DNA of 15,866 nt from Mucilaginibacter sp. UBA4741 (GTDB taxonomy: Bacteria; Bacteroidota; Bacteroidia; Sphingobacteriales; Sphingobacteriaceae). The stretch covers positions 1 through 15,866 of the forward strand of contig DHIR01000004.1 of assembly GCA_002403905.1 (NCBI GenBank), given 5' to 3'. The position numbers and the translations under genes were made by a program. The notes beneath the pieces are model-generated. The model was not told where the DNA came from. It worked only from the letters and a program-made list of their open reading frames with translations, and made no database searches. Shown here piece by piece: positions 1-7,146 of this stretch (within the stretch, counting starts at the first letter, position 1; every line of letters starts with the position of its first letter).

Positions 1-24
1 TCCCGTTTGTACTCAAAAAACAAG

Positions 25-121
25 GGTGACTGCAATATATACCCGGCAGTTGTTACAGGCCCGGCTATTGCACACAAAGAAAAAAGGTGACTGCAATGTA
101 TAGCCTGCGGCTGTTTTACAG
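25..121. repeat. Imperfect tandem repeat, two units of about 35 bases
   Basis: Two copies start with GGTGACTGCAATRTATA (25-41 and 86-102) and stay similar through a CAG/CGG-TGTT-ACAG tail, ending near 58 and 121. The A-rich bases just before each copy are also similar, so the repeat period is about 61 bases. The array may continue past the left edge. No reading frame is conserved across the units, and I do not recognise the family. Confidence 0.6.
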
Positions 122-706
122 TTTGCAAAGTCAAGTAGGCAGCACCTTTTATAATAACCCATAATTAATGCTCGCGGCTCTTTTTAGGATGATCGCAAAT
201 AGGAGATTGAGAAACAAGGGTAATCTTAAGGAATGGCAGAAATTACTGCCGGTGATAACTATTGCCCTAACTGAAGGCCGACAAAAGAAAAAAAAGTTTT
301 TTAATGTATAAAAAGAGAAAAAATAACCATTTTTATATAAACGCTTTACATAGGAGCATATAAATGCGGGCGATTGTATTTGTTTTTTATTGGGATGCCC
401 GCACCCTTGACACATTTGCCCGCTAACAGGTGCGGTTGCTTCCATGGTAATAATGCGGTGGTTTGTTCTGTCCACAAGGCATAGGTGGCGAGGGGTTTTG
501 CAAGGCAAGCCGGTCGATGCGGTTTTCACCGCTCCCGGCCAGTCGGATTTTGATGCTTTTCAATTCTCTTTTTTTGTATTTTATCAAAGGAAAAATAATG
601 CCTATATTTGGGTATAACATTTACAGCCGGGGCTTATGAAACACTGGTGAGTTTTTGAAGTAAAACAAGGCAAAAACAGCCTTTAGAGCATATAGGACCG
701 ATACTG
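122..706. other. Stretch without a recognisable gene
   Basis: No open frame here has a signal peptide, known motif or convincing start. Two short minus-strand frames (149-529 and 423-620) overlap each other and translate to low-complexity text. Short complementary arms are present: TGCGGGC (365-371) can pair with GCCCGCA (397-403), and CCGCACC (399-405) can instead pair with GGTGCGG (429-435). The stretch ends at a tRNA-tail-like repeat. It could be decayed island sequence or intergenic DNA. Confidence 0.5.
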
Positions 707-727
707 TTCGATTCTCGTCGGGACCAC
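707..727 (+). repeat. tRNA 3'-end-like direct repeat, copy 1 (candidate attachment site)
   Basis: The 21 bases fit the end of a tRNA: T-loop TTCGATT (707-713), T-stem 3' strand CTCGT (714-718), acceptor 3' strand CGGGACC (719-725), discriminator A and a C. The bases before it (TACTG) do not complete the T-stem, and no matching 5' acceptor GGTCCCG or tRNA body lies upstream. It is therefore a tail fragment rather than a tRNA gene. A second copy with one mismatch lies at 3109-3129, beyond the GH42 gene. Tyrosine recombinases of integrative elements commonly use tRNA 3' ends as att cores, so an att scar is the favoured reading. Confidence 0.6.
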
Positions 728-730
728 CTC

Positions 731-765
731 ACGGGAAAGGAGCGATAATTTCGCCCCTTTCCCGT
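731..765 (+). terminator. Rho-independent terminator hairpin
   Basis: ACGGGAAAGG (731-740) pairs perfectly with CCTTTCCCGT (756-765). After one mismatch, GCGA (742-745) pairs with TCGC (751-754) around a 5-base loop. The T-rich tail TTATATTTT follows on the plus strand. It begins three bases after the tRNA-tail-like repeat, the usual place for a tRNA operon terminator. No intact plus-strand gene lies directly upstream, which suggests the terminator was left behind when the tRNA body was displaced. Confidence 0.7.
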
Positions 766-844
766 TTATATTTTCCCGTCATCCTTTTAATGCCTGTCAT
801 ATTCAAGGGTAGTGTGCCTGATAATTTTTTATAGCTTATTTGTA

Positions 845-949
845 GATAACCCGCCAGGTGTTATCCCGGTATAAAAAATTCTACATCGTTGTGCTATTCA
901 GCTAAATATATATAAATTAGGCAACCTAAATTTTGCCTGATTCGATCAG
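845..949. promoter_or_regulatory. Operator-like dyads upstream of the GH42 gene
   Basis: Two small perfect dyads of the same form (5-base arm, 3-base spacer, 5-base arm) precede the gene: TTAGG-CAA-CCTAA (917-929) and CTGAT-TCG-ATCAG (937-949). Their centres are 20 bases apart, close to two helical turns, and the second ends 46 bases before the GH42 start. A further inverted pair, GATAAC/GTTATC, lies at 845-850 and 860-865. The arrangement suits a regulator binding two adjacent sites, but arms this short can arise by chance. I found no good Bacteroidota promoter (TTTG then TAnnTTTG). Confidence 0.3.
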
Positions 950-995
950 CAATATTCAGGTTATGCAAATGATCACCCTGCCAAACCCATAAATA

Positions 996-3086
996 ATGAG
1001 CTTAAAAAGAACCGGTTTTTTGGCTACCCTGCTGCTTTTTTCAGTTGGGATGTGCCAAGCCCAAACGAAAGATTTTTTTAAAAAAAGCGACCTGATGCCC
1101 ATCGGCTCGTACTATTATCCCGAGCAATGGCCGCATGAATACTGGGCGCGCGATTTGAAAAAGATGGCCGAAGTAGGATTTGATTTTACTCACTTTGGCG
1201 AGTTTGCCTGGGCTTTTATTGAACCCGAAGAGGGTAAGTTCGATTTTAAGTGGATAGACGAAGCAATAGATTTGGCCAGATCTAACGGCATCAAAGTCAT
1301 CATGTGCACATCAAGTCCAACTCCACCCGCCTGGCTGGCCGAAAAACATCCCGAAATATTAATGGTGAACGATATGGGTATCACTATGCAGCACGGGTCA
1401 AGGCAGCAAATATCATGGTCCAGCCCGGTTTATCGCCAGTCTGTTAGCAAAATGGTAGAGGCTGTGGCCAAACATTTTGCTAACGACAAACGGATATGGG
1501 GTTGGCAGTTGGATAACGAACCATCGCACTATGGGCAGTATGATTATAGCCCGGCTGCACAGATCAGTTTTCGTAAATGGTTAAAAGCAAAATATAGCAC
1601 TATAGATAACCTGAACAAAACATGGGGCACCGCTTTTTGGAGCCTTGTTTATAGTAATTTCGACCAGGTGCGCATCCCCAACGGTAAAGAATTAATAGCA
1701 CAGCCAAACCCAAGCGCCGTGCTCGATTTTAAACGCTTCAGTAACGATGAAGTGAACGAGTTTTTGGCCATGCAGTACAAAATACTGCGCAAGTACATTG
1801 CTCCCGAGCAATGGATAACTACCAACCTTATGCCCGGCGAGCCACCAGTTGATCCCACAAAAATTACCAGTCTTGATTTTAATACCTATACCAAATACCT
1901 TGTTGCCGGGTACGATAAAGGTATTGGGCCGCAAGGTTTCCGTATGGGTTCATCAACCAGCATAGCATTTTCAAATGATCTGTTCAGATCTATCAACGGC
2001 ACTACAGGGGTAATGGAATTGCAACCCGGCCAGGTTAACTGGGGCAAATTTAACCCGCAGCCTATGCCAGGCGTGGTGCGTATGTGGATATGGCATGCCT
2101 TTGCCGGCGGCAATAAATTTGTGTGCAACTATCGCTTTAAACAACCTTTAATTGGTGGCGAACAATATCATTACGGTATTATTGGCCCCGATGGTGTTAC
2201 TCCAAGCACTAGCGGCCTCGAATATATTAAGGTGATAAAAGAACTGAAGAGCCTTAAAAATTTTTACAAACCCAATGCGCAAATACCTAAAGAGCATGCG
2301 GCACGCTTAACGGCATTGCTTTATAATTCCGATAATCGCTGGGAAGAGGATAACCAACCGCAAAGCAACCAATGGAGTTTTGAAAAACACATGATGCATT
2401 ATTACAACGCGCTTAAACAATTAGGCGCGCCTGTAGATGTTATTACCGAGGATAAGGATTTTTCTAAATACCCGGTAATGGTAGCGCCATCGTACCAGTT
2501 GCTGGATGCAAACTTGGTAGCACGCTGGACTAAATATGTTGAAAATGGTGGTCATTTGGTAATTACTACACGTACCGGCCAAAAAAACAGGGACGCCAAA
2601 TTATGGGAGATGAAGTTTGCAGAACCGATTTACAAATTGATAGGCGGCAAGATATCTTTTTATGACTTATTACCCGATACAGTATTCGGCACTATAAAAA
2701 TGAATAGAAAAAACTACAAATGGAACAACTGGGCTGATATTATTACCCCAGATCCCGGTACAGAAGTTTGGGCACGCTACACTAATCAATATTATGCAGG
2801 CAGGGCGGCCGTAATGTCGCGCAAGTTGGGGAAAGGCACAGTGACCTATATAGGCCCTGATACTGATGACGGCAGTTTAGAAAAAGCGGTATTGCAAAAA
2901 GTATATCAGCGTGCAGGCATTGCGGTACGTAATTTACCCGATGGGGTGATGCTGGAATGGCGCGATGGCTTTTGGGTTGGTGTAAACTACTCGCCAAAGC
3001 CTTACACAGTGCCTCTATCCGCAAAAGATAAGATTTTAATTGGTACCCAAATACTAAAACCGGCAGATGTAATTGTTTGGCAGTAG
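996..3086 (+). CDS. Secreted GH42 beta-galactosidase
   Basis: It likely hydrolyses terminal beta-galactosides from galacto-oligosaccharides or pectin side chains, in the periplasm or outside the cell. The 696 residues suit GH42 plus a signal peptide. Residues 1-23 form a signal sequence with likely cleavage near CQAQ. The TIM barrel covers about 35-410, with acid/base Glu175 in the NEP motif (DNEPSHYG) and nucleophile Glu341 in ELQPGQVNW. A GH42M-like trimerisation domain (about 430-635) and a short C-terminal beta domain follow. The cysteine cluster that binds zinc in Thermus A4 beta-galactosidase is missing, so this is probably a metal-free form. The ATG at 996 fits the signal peptide; no strong Shine-Dalgarno precedes it. 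The gene stands alone, converges on the starch locus, and is flanked by tRNA-tail-like repeats. Family assignment is firm; substrate is inferred. Confidence 0.93.
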   Translation: MSLKRTGFLATLLLFSVGMCQAQTKDFFKKSDLMPIGSYYYPEQWPHEYWARDLKKMAEVGFDFTHFGEFAWAFIEPEEGKFDFKWIDEAIDLARSNGIKVIMCTSSPTPPAWLAEKHPEILMVNDMGITMQHGSRQQISWSSPVYRQSVSKMVEAVAKHFANDKRIWGWQLDNEPSHYGQYDYSPAAQISFRKWLKAKYSTIDNLNKTWGTAFWSLVYSNFDQVRIPNGKELIAQPNPSAVLDFKRFSNDEVNEFLAMQYKILRKYIAPEQWITTNLMPGEPPVDPTKITSLDFNTYTKYLVAGYDKGIGPQGFRMGSSTSIAFSNDLFRSINGTTGVMELQPGQVNWGKFNPQPMPGVVRMWIWHAFAGGNKFVCNYRFKQPLIGGEQYHYGIIGPDGVTPSTSGLEYIKVIKELKSLKNFYKPNAQIPKEHAARLTALLYNSDNRWEEDNQPQSNQWSFEKHMMHYYNALKQLGAPVDVITEDKDFSKYPVMVAPSYQLLDANLVARWTKYVENGGHLVITTRTGQKNRDAKLWEMKFAEPIYKLIGGKISFYDLLPDTVFGTIKMNRKNYKWNNWADIITPDPGTEVWARYTNQYYAGRAAVMSRKLGKGTVTYIGPDTDDGSLEKAVLQKVYQRAGIAVRNLPDGVMLEWRDGFWVGVNYSPKPYTVPLSAKDKILIGTQILKPADVIVWQ

Positions 3087-3108
3087 TAGTAAGTAGGGGC
3101 AAACGGAA

Positions 3109-3129
3109 TTCGATTTTCGTCGGGACCAC
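3109..3129 (+). repeat. tRNA 3'-end-like direct repeat, copy 2 (candidate attachment site)
   Basis: This copy is identical to the one at 707-727 except for T instead of C at 3116. It has T-loop TTCGATT (3109-3115), T-stem strand TTCGT, acceptor strand CGGGACC (3121-3127) and A-C at the end. The preceding CGGAA could form three of the five T-stem pairs, but no tRNA body is present. It starts 22 bases after the GH42 stop codon and is followed by A/T-rich DNA rather than the hairpin seen after copy 1. The two copies define a segment of about 2.4 kb that holds only the GH42 gene. Confidence 0.6.
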
Positions 3130-3185
3130 TTTTAAAAAGCAAATACACTGGCTTTTATGTAGTTAGCGTGTTTGTTTTTTTTATT

Positions 3186-3214
3186 GGGTACAATTTTGGG
3201 TACAGTTTGTACCC
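3186..3214. repeat. GGGTACA direct and inverted repeats (candidate recombinase arm sites)
   Basis: GGGTACA occurs at 3186-3192 and 3198-3204, a 12-base period, and its complement TGTACCC at 3208-3214. The last two form a perfect 7-base dyad with a 3-base spacer. The cluster lies 57 bases beyond the second tRNA-tail-like repeat. Short direct and inverted repeats beside a tRNA-derived core are typical of tyrosine-recombinase attachment sites, where they bind the integrase arm domain. That role is inferred; no integrase gene is in the window. A partly similar TTTGTACTC occurs at 6-14. Confidence 0.45.
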
Positions 3215-3351
3215 ACATATATTATATGCATAGTTTTATTGCTGTTTGATAATATTCGAGTTTTGACTATTGTTCGCACCTTTACGTTAAGGTGTCGCTT
3301 GGATTTTAATATCAAATTTCATCATTATCAATCCGGGGGCTTCGCCGTTAA

Positions 3352-5268
3352 TTAGTTTAATCTTTTATCGCTATAAACATGATACTCGCCCGGGGCAAGT
3401 GTCATGCTATACGGCAGCGATGTTACACTTATGCTGGTAGCTGTCATATTATCATACCATATACCGGTTGACGGGAAAGTTATAGCTGCTGTTTGGGTTA
3501 CAACATCATAATTACCAATTACCATAACATTAGCTGTATTATCCAGCATTTGTATGGTTTTTACCGCGCCAGTCAGGCTATATTTAAAATTGGTTGAGGT
3601 GAACACGGGGTTATTGATCTTCATCTTTATCAGCTTAGCAAAAACGCTGTACAAATGGCGACGGTTAACATCTGTATTATAATTCCATAAAATAGGTTTT
3701 TCGCCTACCCGACCGTTTTGGTCTATGCTGATATCATAGCCCAGTTCCTGGAACTGCCAGATCATTTTAGGGCCGGGCGATGCCATCAGAAACGTTGCCA
3801 GCATTTCTTCGCGCTTTAAGCCCGTGGCAATGTTTTTGGTACTGTATGATCCTGAAGCGTTACCATAAGTTTCGTTTTTATACATATTTCGCTCTTCGTC
3901 ATGGCTTTCAAAATATTGCACCAGGTTATACGGGGCGGTAAAACCATAGCCATCGTAAAACAAACCCGATAGGTCCCATACCGGCCCGGTTGGGTAGCCC
4001 ATGGTGGCTTGGTAACCGGGTGTACTCAGGTTTGTCCACATCATCATGCCCTCGTTGGCTAACACCGTTTGCTCGCTGTTATCGGCAAAATGTTCCAGTA
4101 TTACATAAAAATTGGGGTCTATGCCTTTGATATAGTTGTTGTAGTTTTTCCATAATGTCACGCGGCTGGCATCGTAACTACTCCAGGCGGCATCGGTAGT
4201 AGTAACGGTTTGGGTGTATCCTTTTGATTGATCAAACCTGAACCCATCAATATGGTACTCCTGCATCCAGTACTTCATCACGTTTTTTGCATAGTACTGC
4301 GTGGCGGCATTTTGGTGGTTCAGTTGGTAACCAACTCCACTTGGGTGCGTAACCGTCTGCGAAAACCAAGGATTATCCGCAGCAGGCGATCCCGAAGATG
4401 TTGCATATAAGCGCACCATTGGCGATGAACCAAACTGATCTTCCAATACAATATCCTGTATCACGGCCATCCCCTTAGCGTGGCAGGCATCAATAAAAGC
4501 TTTGTAGGCGTTTTTGGTACCGTAATATTTATCCAACGCAAACATAAAATTGGTATTATATCCCCATGACGAATTTCCTTCAAACTCGTTAACCGGCAAA
4601 ACTTCAATAGCGTTAACGCCCAGGTTTGATAAGTAGCTTAAAGTATCTATCAATGTTTGGTAGCTATGATTAGCAACGAAATCGCGCACCAGCAATTCAT
4701 AGATCACCAGGTTTTTCTGGGCAGGACGCGCGAATGTCGGAATCTTCCAGCTATAGGCTGTTTGATTGGCCTGGAACGTGCTTACTATGCCGGTTTGCCC
4801 CGTTGGATAGGCTTTTAAATTAGGATATACGCTTGCCGGGATATAAGAATCGTTTGACGGGTCAAGCACCTTTTCGGTATAGGGGTCGGCAATTTTAATG
4901 GTGCCGTCAGCCACATATTGATAAGCATATTCTTTATTAGGATCGATGTTATCTATCTGTATCCACCAACGTGTACCATCAGTGGTTTCGTTCATCGTAG
5001 CAGGCGTCCAGTTATTAAAATCGCCAATAACGGACATAGTGGTTTTGCCGGGTGCATAAATATTAAGTATTACTGATGTGCCCGAGTTAATGAAAGTTGC
5101 CCCATCACTTGCACCGCCGGGTACCGGTTTACCGTTTGGTATAGTAGTAGTGGTAGTTGTTGTATTCCCCTGCAAATTAACATCGGGGCTTTTCTTAGTA
5201 CAGCCAGTACCTGCCAGCGCAAATGCAGCAAGCATAACTAATATAAATCGCGCGTTGTTAGTCTTCAT
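3352..5268 (-). CDS. Lipoprotein GH13 alpha-amylase with CBM48-like domain (SusG-like role)
   Basis: It is probably the outer-membrane amylase that makes the first cuts in starch. The signal peptide ends at a lipobox-like GTGC (lipid on Cys23; Gly at -3 is atypical). A Thr-rich linker (36-42) and a CBM48/E-set domain (about 63-140, with IGDFNNW) lead into the GH13 barrel (about 185-550) and a C-terminal beta domain. Region II is GFRFD with nucleophile Asp346, region III has Glu392 (ILEHFA), and region IV has His456-Asp457 (ESHDEER), so the triad is complete. Region I reads DIVLED (272-277) where GH13 enzymes normally have D..xNH, so the subsite -1 His is replaced by Asp. It is the last gene of the operon, 15 bases after the SusA-like gene, as susG is last in the Bacteroides sus operon. 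It lacks SusG's internal CBM58. Family is certain; specificity and surface location are inferred. Confidence 0.9.
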   Translation of the reverse strand: MKTNNARFILVMLAAFALAGTGCTKKSPDVNLQGNTTTTTTTIPNGKPVPGGASDGATFINSGTSVILNIYAPGKTTMSVIGDFNNWTPATMNETTDGTRWWIQIDNIDPNKEYAYQYVADGTIKIADPYTEKVLDPSNDSYIPASVYPNLKAYPTGQTGIVSTFQANQTAYSWKIPTFARPAQKNLVIYELLVRDFVANHSYQTLIDTLSYLSNLGVNAIEVLPVNEFEGNSSWGYNTNFMFALDKYYGTKNAYKAFIDACHAKGMAVIQDIVLEDQFGSSPMVRLYATSSGSPAADNPWFSQTVTHPSGVGYQLNHQNAATQYYAKNVMKYWMQEYHIDGFRFDQSKGYTQTVTTTDAAWSSYDASRVTLWKNYNNYIKGIDPNFYVILEHFADNSEQTVLANEGMMMWTNLSTPGYQATMGYPTGPVWDLSGLFYDGYGFTAPYNLVQYFESHDEERNMYKNETYGNASGSYSTKNIATGLKREEMLATFLMASPGPKMIWQFQELGYDISIDQNGRVGEKPILWNYNTDVNRRHLYSVFAKLIKMKINNPVFTSTNFKYSLTGAVKTIQMLDNTANVMVIGNYDVVTQTAAITFPSTGIWYDNMTATSISVTSLPYSMTLAPGEYHVYSDKRLN

Positions 5269-5283
5269 CTTTCAATAGGTTAG

Positions 5284-7137
5284 TTATTTCTTAAGCTCCA
5301 ATACAAGGGTAGTTTTTGCAGGGATGCTCAACGTATTAAGATCGGTTATTTTTTCTGCGGATATGATGTTTATAGCGCTGCTAAAGCCAGCCATGCGTTC
5401 GGTAAATCTGCCGGTATTAAGGGTTGCTTCTTGTTCATTACCATTGTAGGCAATCATTACCGTTTTTTGAGCATCGTATCTAAAATAAACATAGATGCCA
5501 TCCTGCGGGATGTACTGCATTAGTTTACCGGTTTGCAGCGCGGTGGTTTTTTTGCGATAATTAGCCAACGTACGCAGATAATCAAAAGCCTCATTCTCTT
5601 TCTTATCGCGTCCGCCGGCCGTAAACTTATCGCTTTGATCGCCTGGCCAGCCACCCGGGTAATCAAGTCTTACCAATCCATCCGGATTAGAATTATTTTT
5701 CATTAATATTTCATCGCCATAATACAATTGCGGCACGCCGCGCATAGTAAGCAACAAGGCCATACCTGATTTAAACTTGGTAAAATCTTCATCCACTACC
5801 GAGTAAAATCGGCTCATATCGTGGTTATCCAGGAACACTACATTGCGGGTTGGGTCCTGGTATAAAAAGTCTTGTGCGAGGATAGCGTATAAGCGGTGTA
5901 CCCCATCGGTCCAGCCGTCTTTGCCGTTCAATGCCTCAAAAATGGCATCTTTAATCTGGGCATCGGTTATGCCGGGTAGCTGGGTATCAAACCCGCGGTT
6001 AACAGTGTTGCCTTGCGTGAAAAATGCCTGGTTAGGCACCGACCATACCAGCGTTTCACCAAATATTGACAGGTGCGGAAATTCTGCCTTAACCTTCCTT
6101 GCCCAATCGGCCATGTAAGCCGCATCGTTGTAAGGATAAGTGTCTAACCTAAAGCCATCAAGTCCTGAATATTCAACCCACCAGATATGGTTTTGCGTTA
6201 GATAATTTTGTACGTAAGGGTTGATCTCATTTAAATCAGCCATGCGGTGGTCAAACCAGCCATCAAGCATTTGTTTTTTATCGGCAGCGGCTGCATGCGG
6301 GTCCATAACGGCCGCATCTCTAAAGTTTGATTGGGTGTATTTAGGCCATTGGTGTACCCAGTTTTTCATGGGCATATCTTTAATCAGCCAACCTTCGGTA
6401 CCCACGTGGTTATGCACCAGGTCTTTGATTACTTTAAGCCCCATAGCGTGGCTTTTTTCTACAAATTCTTTATATAGGACATTGGTGCCATAGCGTGGGT
6501 CTATCTTGTAATGATCTGTAACCGCGTAGCCATGGTAAGAGGCCACAGGCTCGTCGTTTTCCACTTCGGGGGTCAACCATATCGCGGTAACGCCAAGGTC
6601 TTTTAAATAGCCTAAATGGTTGATTATACCTTGCAGATCGCCGCCATGACGCGCGTAAAGCGTATCCCGATTCACGGTTGTTTCCAGCATGCTCGGTTTG
6701 GTATCGTTAGTCGGATCGCCGTTGCTAAAACGATCAGGCATGATCAGGTAGATCAGGTCTTTATTGGTCACACCCTGCGCTCTGCCGGCATCATGATTAC
6801 GCTGATTAAGCACATAATTATAACTGATGCTTTGTGACCCTGCCTTTTTAAAAGTTATCTTAAACTGTCCCCGTTTTGCCGAAGCGGCAATAGTAAGATC
6901 AATGAACAAATAATTACTATTCTCTACCTTATGTACTGCGGTAAGTTTAACGCCGGGATAAGTAATATCAACCGAGCGGGATGCAATATTATCTCCGTGA
7001 ACTATTAACTGAACTTTAGGATTTTTCATACCAACCCACCATGACGCTGGCTCTACCCGCTCTAAAGCAGGTAATTGAGCCATTGCGCTTCCGGTGATAT
7101 AAACCAAACTAATTGTAAGAACTAACCTTAAATTCAT
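5284..7137 (-). CDS. susA: Periplasmic GH13 neopullulanase/cyclomaltodextrinase, SusA-like
   Basis: It cleaves alpha-1,4 bonds in imported maltodextrins, and possibly cyclodextrins or pullulan, in the periplasm. A type I signal peptide ends near AMA-Q21 and lacks a lipobox, unlike the neighbouring amylase. An N-terminal cyclomaltodextrinase-type beta domain (about 24-112, with ERVEPASWWVGM) precedes the GH13 barrel (about 125-520) and a C-terminal beta domain ending at 617. All four conserved regions are intact: DLVHNH (239-244), GFRLD with nucleophile Asp332, IFGE with acid/base Glu361, and FLDNHD with His439-Asp440. The length and the N-terminal domain match SusA of the Bacteroides sus system. 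It starts 9 bases after the GH31 stop codon and ends 15 bases before the lipoprotein amylase, so the three enzymes are surely cotranscribed. The symbol is given by similarity of family and context. Confidence 0.92.
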   Translation of the reverse strand: MNLRLVLTISLVYITGSAMAQLPALERVEPASWWVGMKNPKVQLIVHGDNIASRSVDITYPGVKLTAVHKVENSNYLFIDLTIAASAKRGQFKITFKKAGSQSISYNYVLNQRNHDAGRAQGVTNKDLIYLIMPDRFSNGDPTNDTKPSMLETTVNRDTLYARHGGDLQGIINHLGYLKDLGVTAIWLTPEVENDEPVASYHGYAVTDHYKIDPRYGTNVLYKEFVEKSHAMGLKVIKDLVHNHVGTEGWLIKDMPMKNWVHQWPKYTQSNFRDAAVMDPHAAAADKKQMLDGWFDHRMADLNEINPYVQNYLTQNHIWWVEYSGLDGFRLDTYPYNDAAYMADWARKVKAEFPHLSIFGETLVWSVPNQAFFTQGNTVNRGFDTQLPGITDAQIKDAIFEALNGKDGWTDGVHRLYAILAQDFLYQDPTRNVVFLDNHDMSRFYSVVDEDFTKFKSGMALLLTMRGVPQLYYGDEILMKNNSNPDGLVRLDYPGGWPGDQSDKFTAGGRDKKENEAFDYLRTLANYRKKTTALQTGKLMQYIPQDGIYVYFRYDAQKTVMIAYNGNEQEATLNTGRFTERMAGFSSAINIISAEKITDLNTLSIPAKTTLVLELKK

Positions 7138-7146
7138 ATACTGCTT

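Noticed and set aside
149..620. Two minus-strand open frames of 126 and 65 codons, one containing a short CQGCGHPNKK zinc-ribbon-like piece.
   Set aside because: The frames overlap each other, translate mostly to low-complexity Phe/Lys-rich text, and show no domain, signal peptide or leader. The Cys-x-x-Cys piece is too short to count as a domain.
650..728. A complete tRNA gene ending at the T-loop/acceptor-like sequence.
   Set aside because: No 5' acceptor strand GGTCCCG, D-arm or anticodon arm can be placed in the preceding 80-90 bases, and the T-stem 5' strand does not pair.
3135..3182. Terminator for the GH42 gene from AAAAGC (3135-3140) and GCTTTT (3151-3156) with a later T-run.
   Set aside because: The stem is only six mostly A-T pairs and the T-run starts about 18 bases beyond it, so it does not fit an intrinsic terminator.
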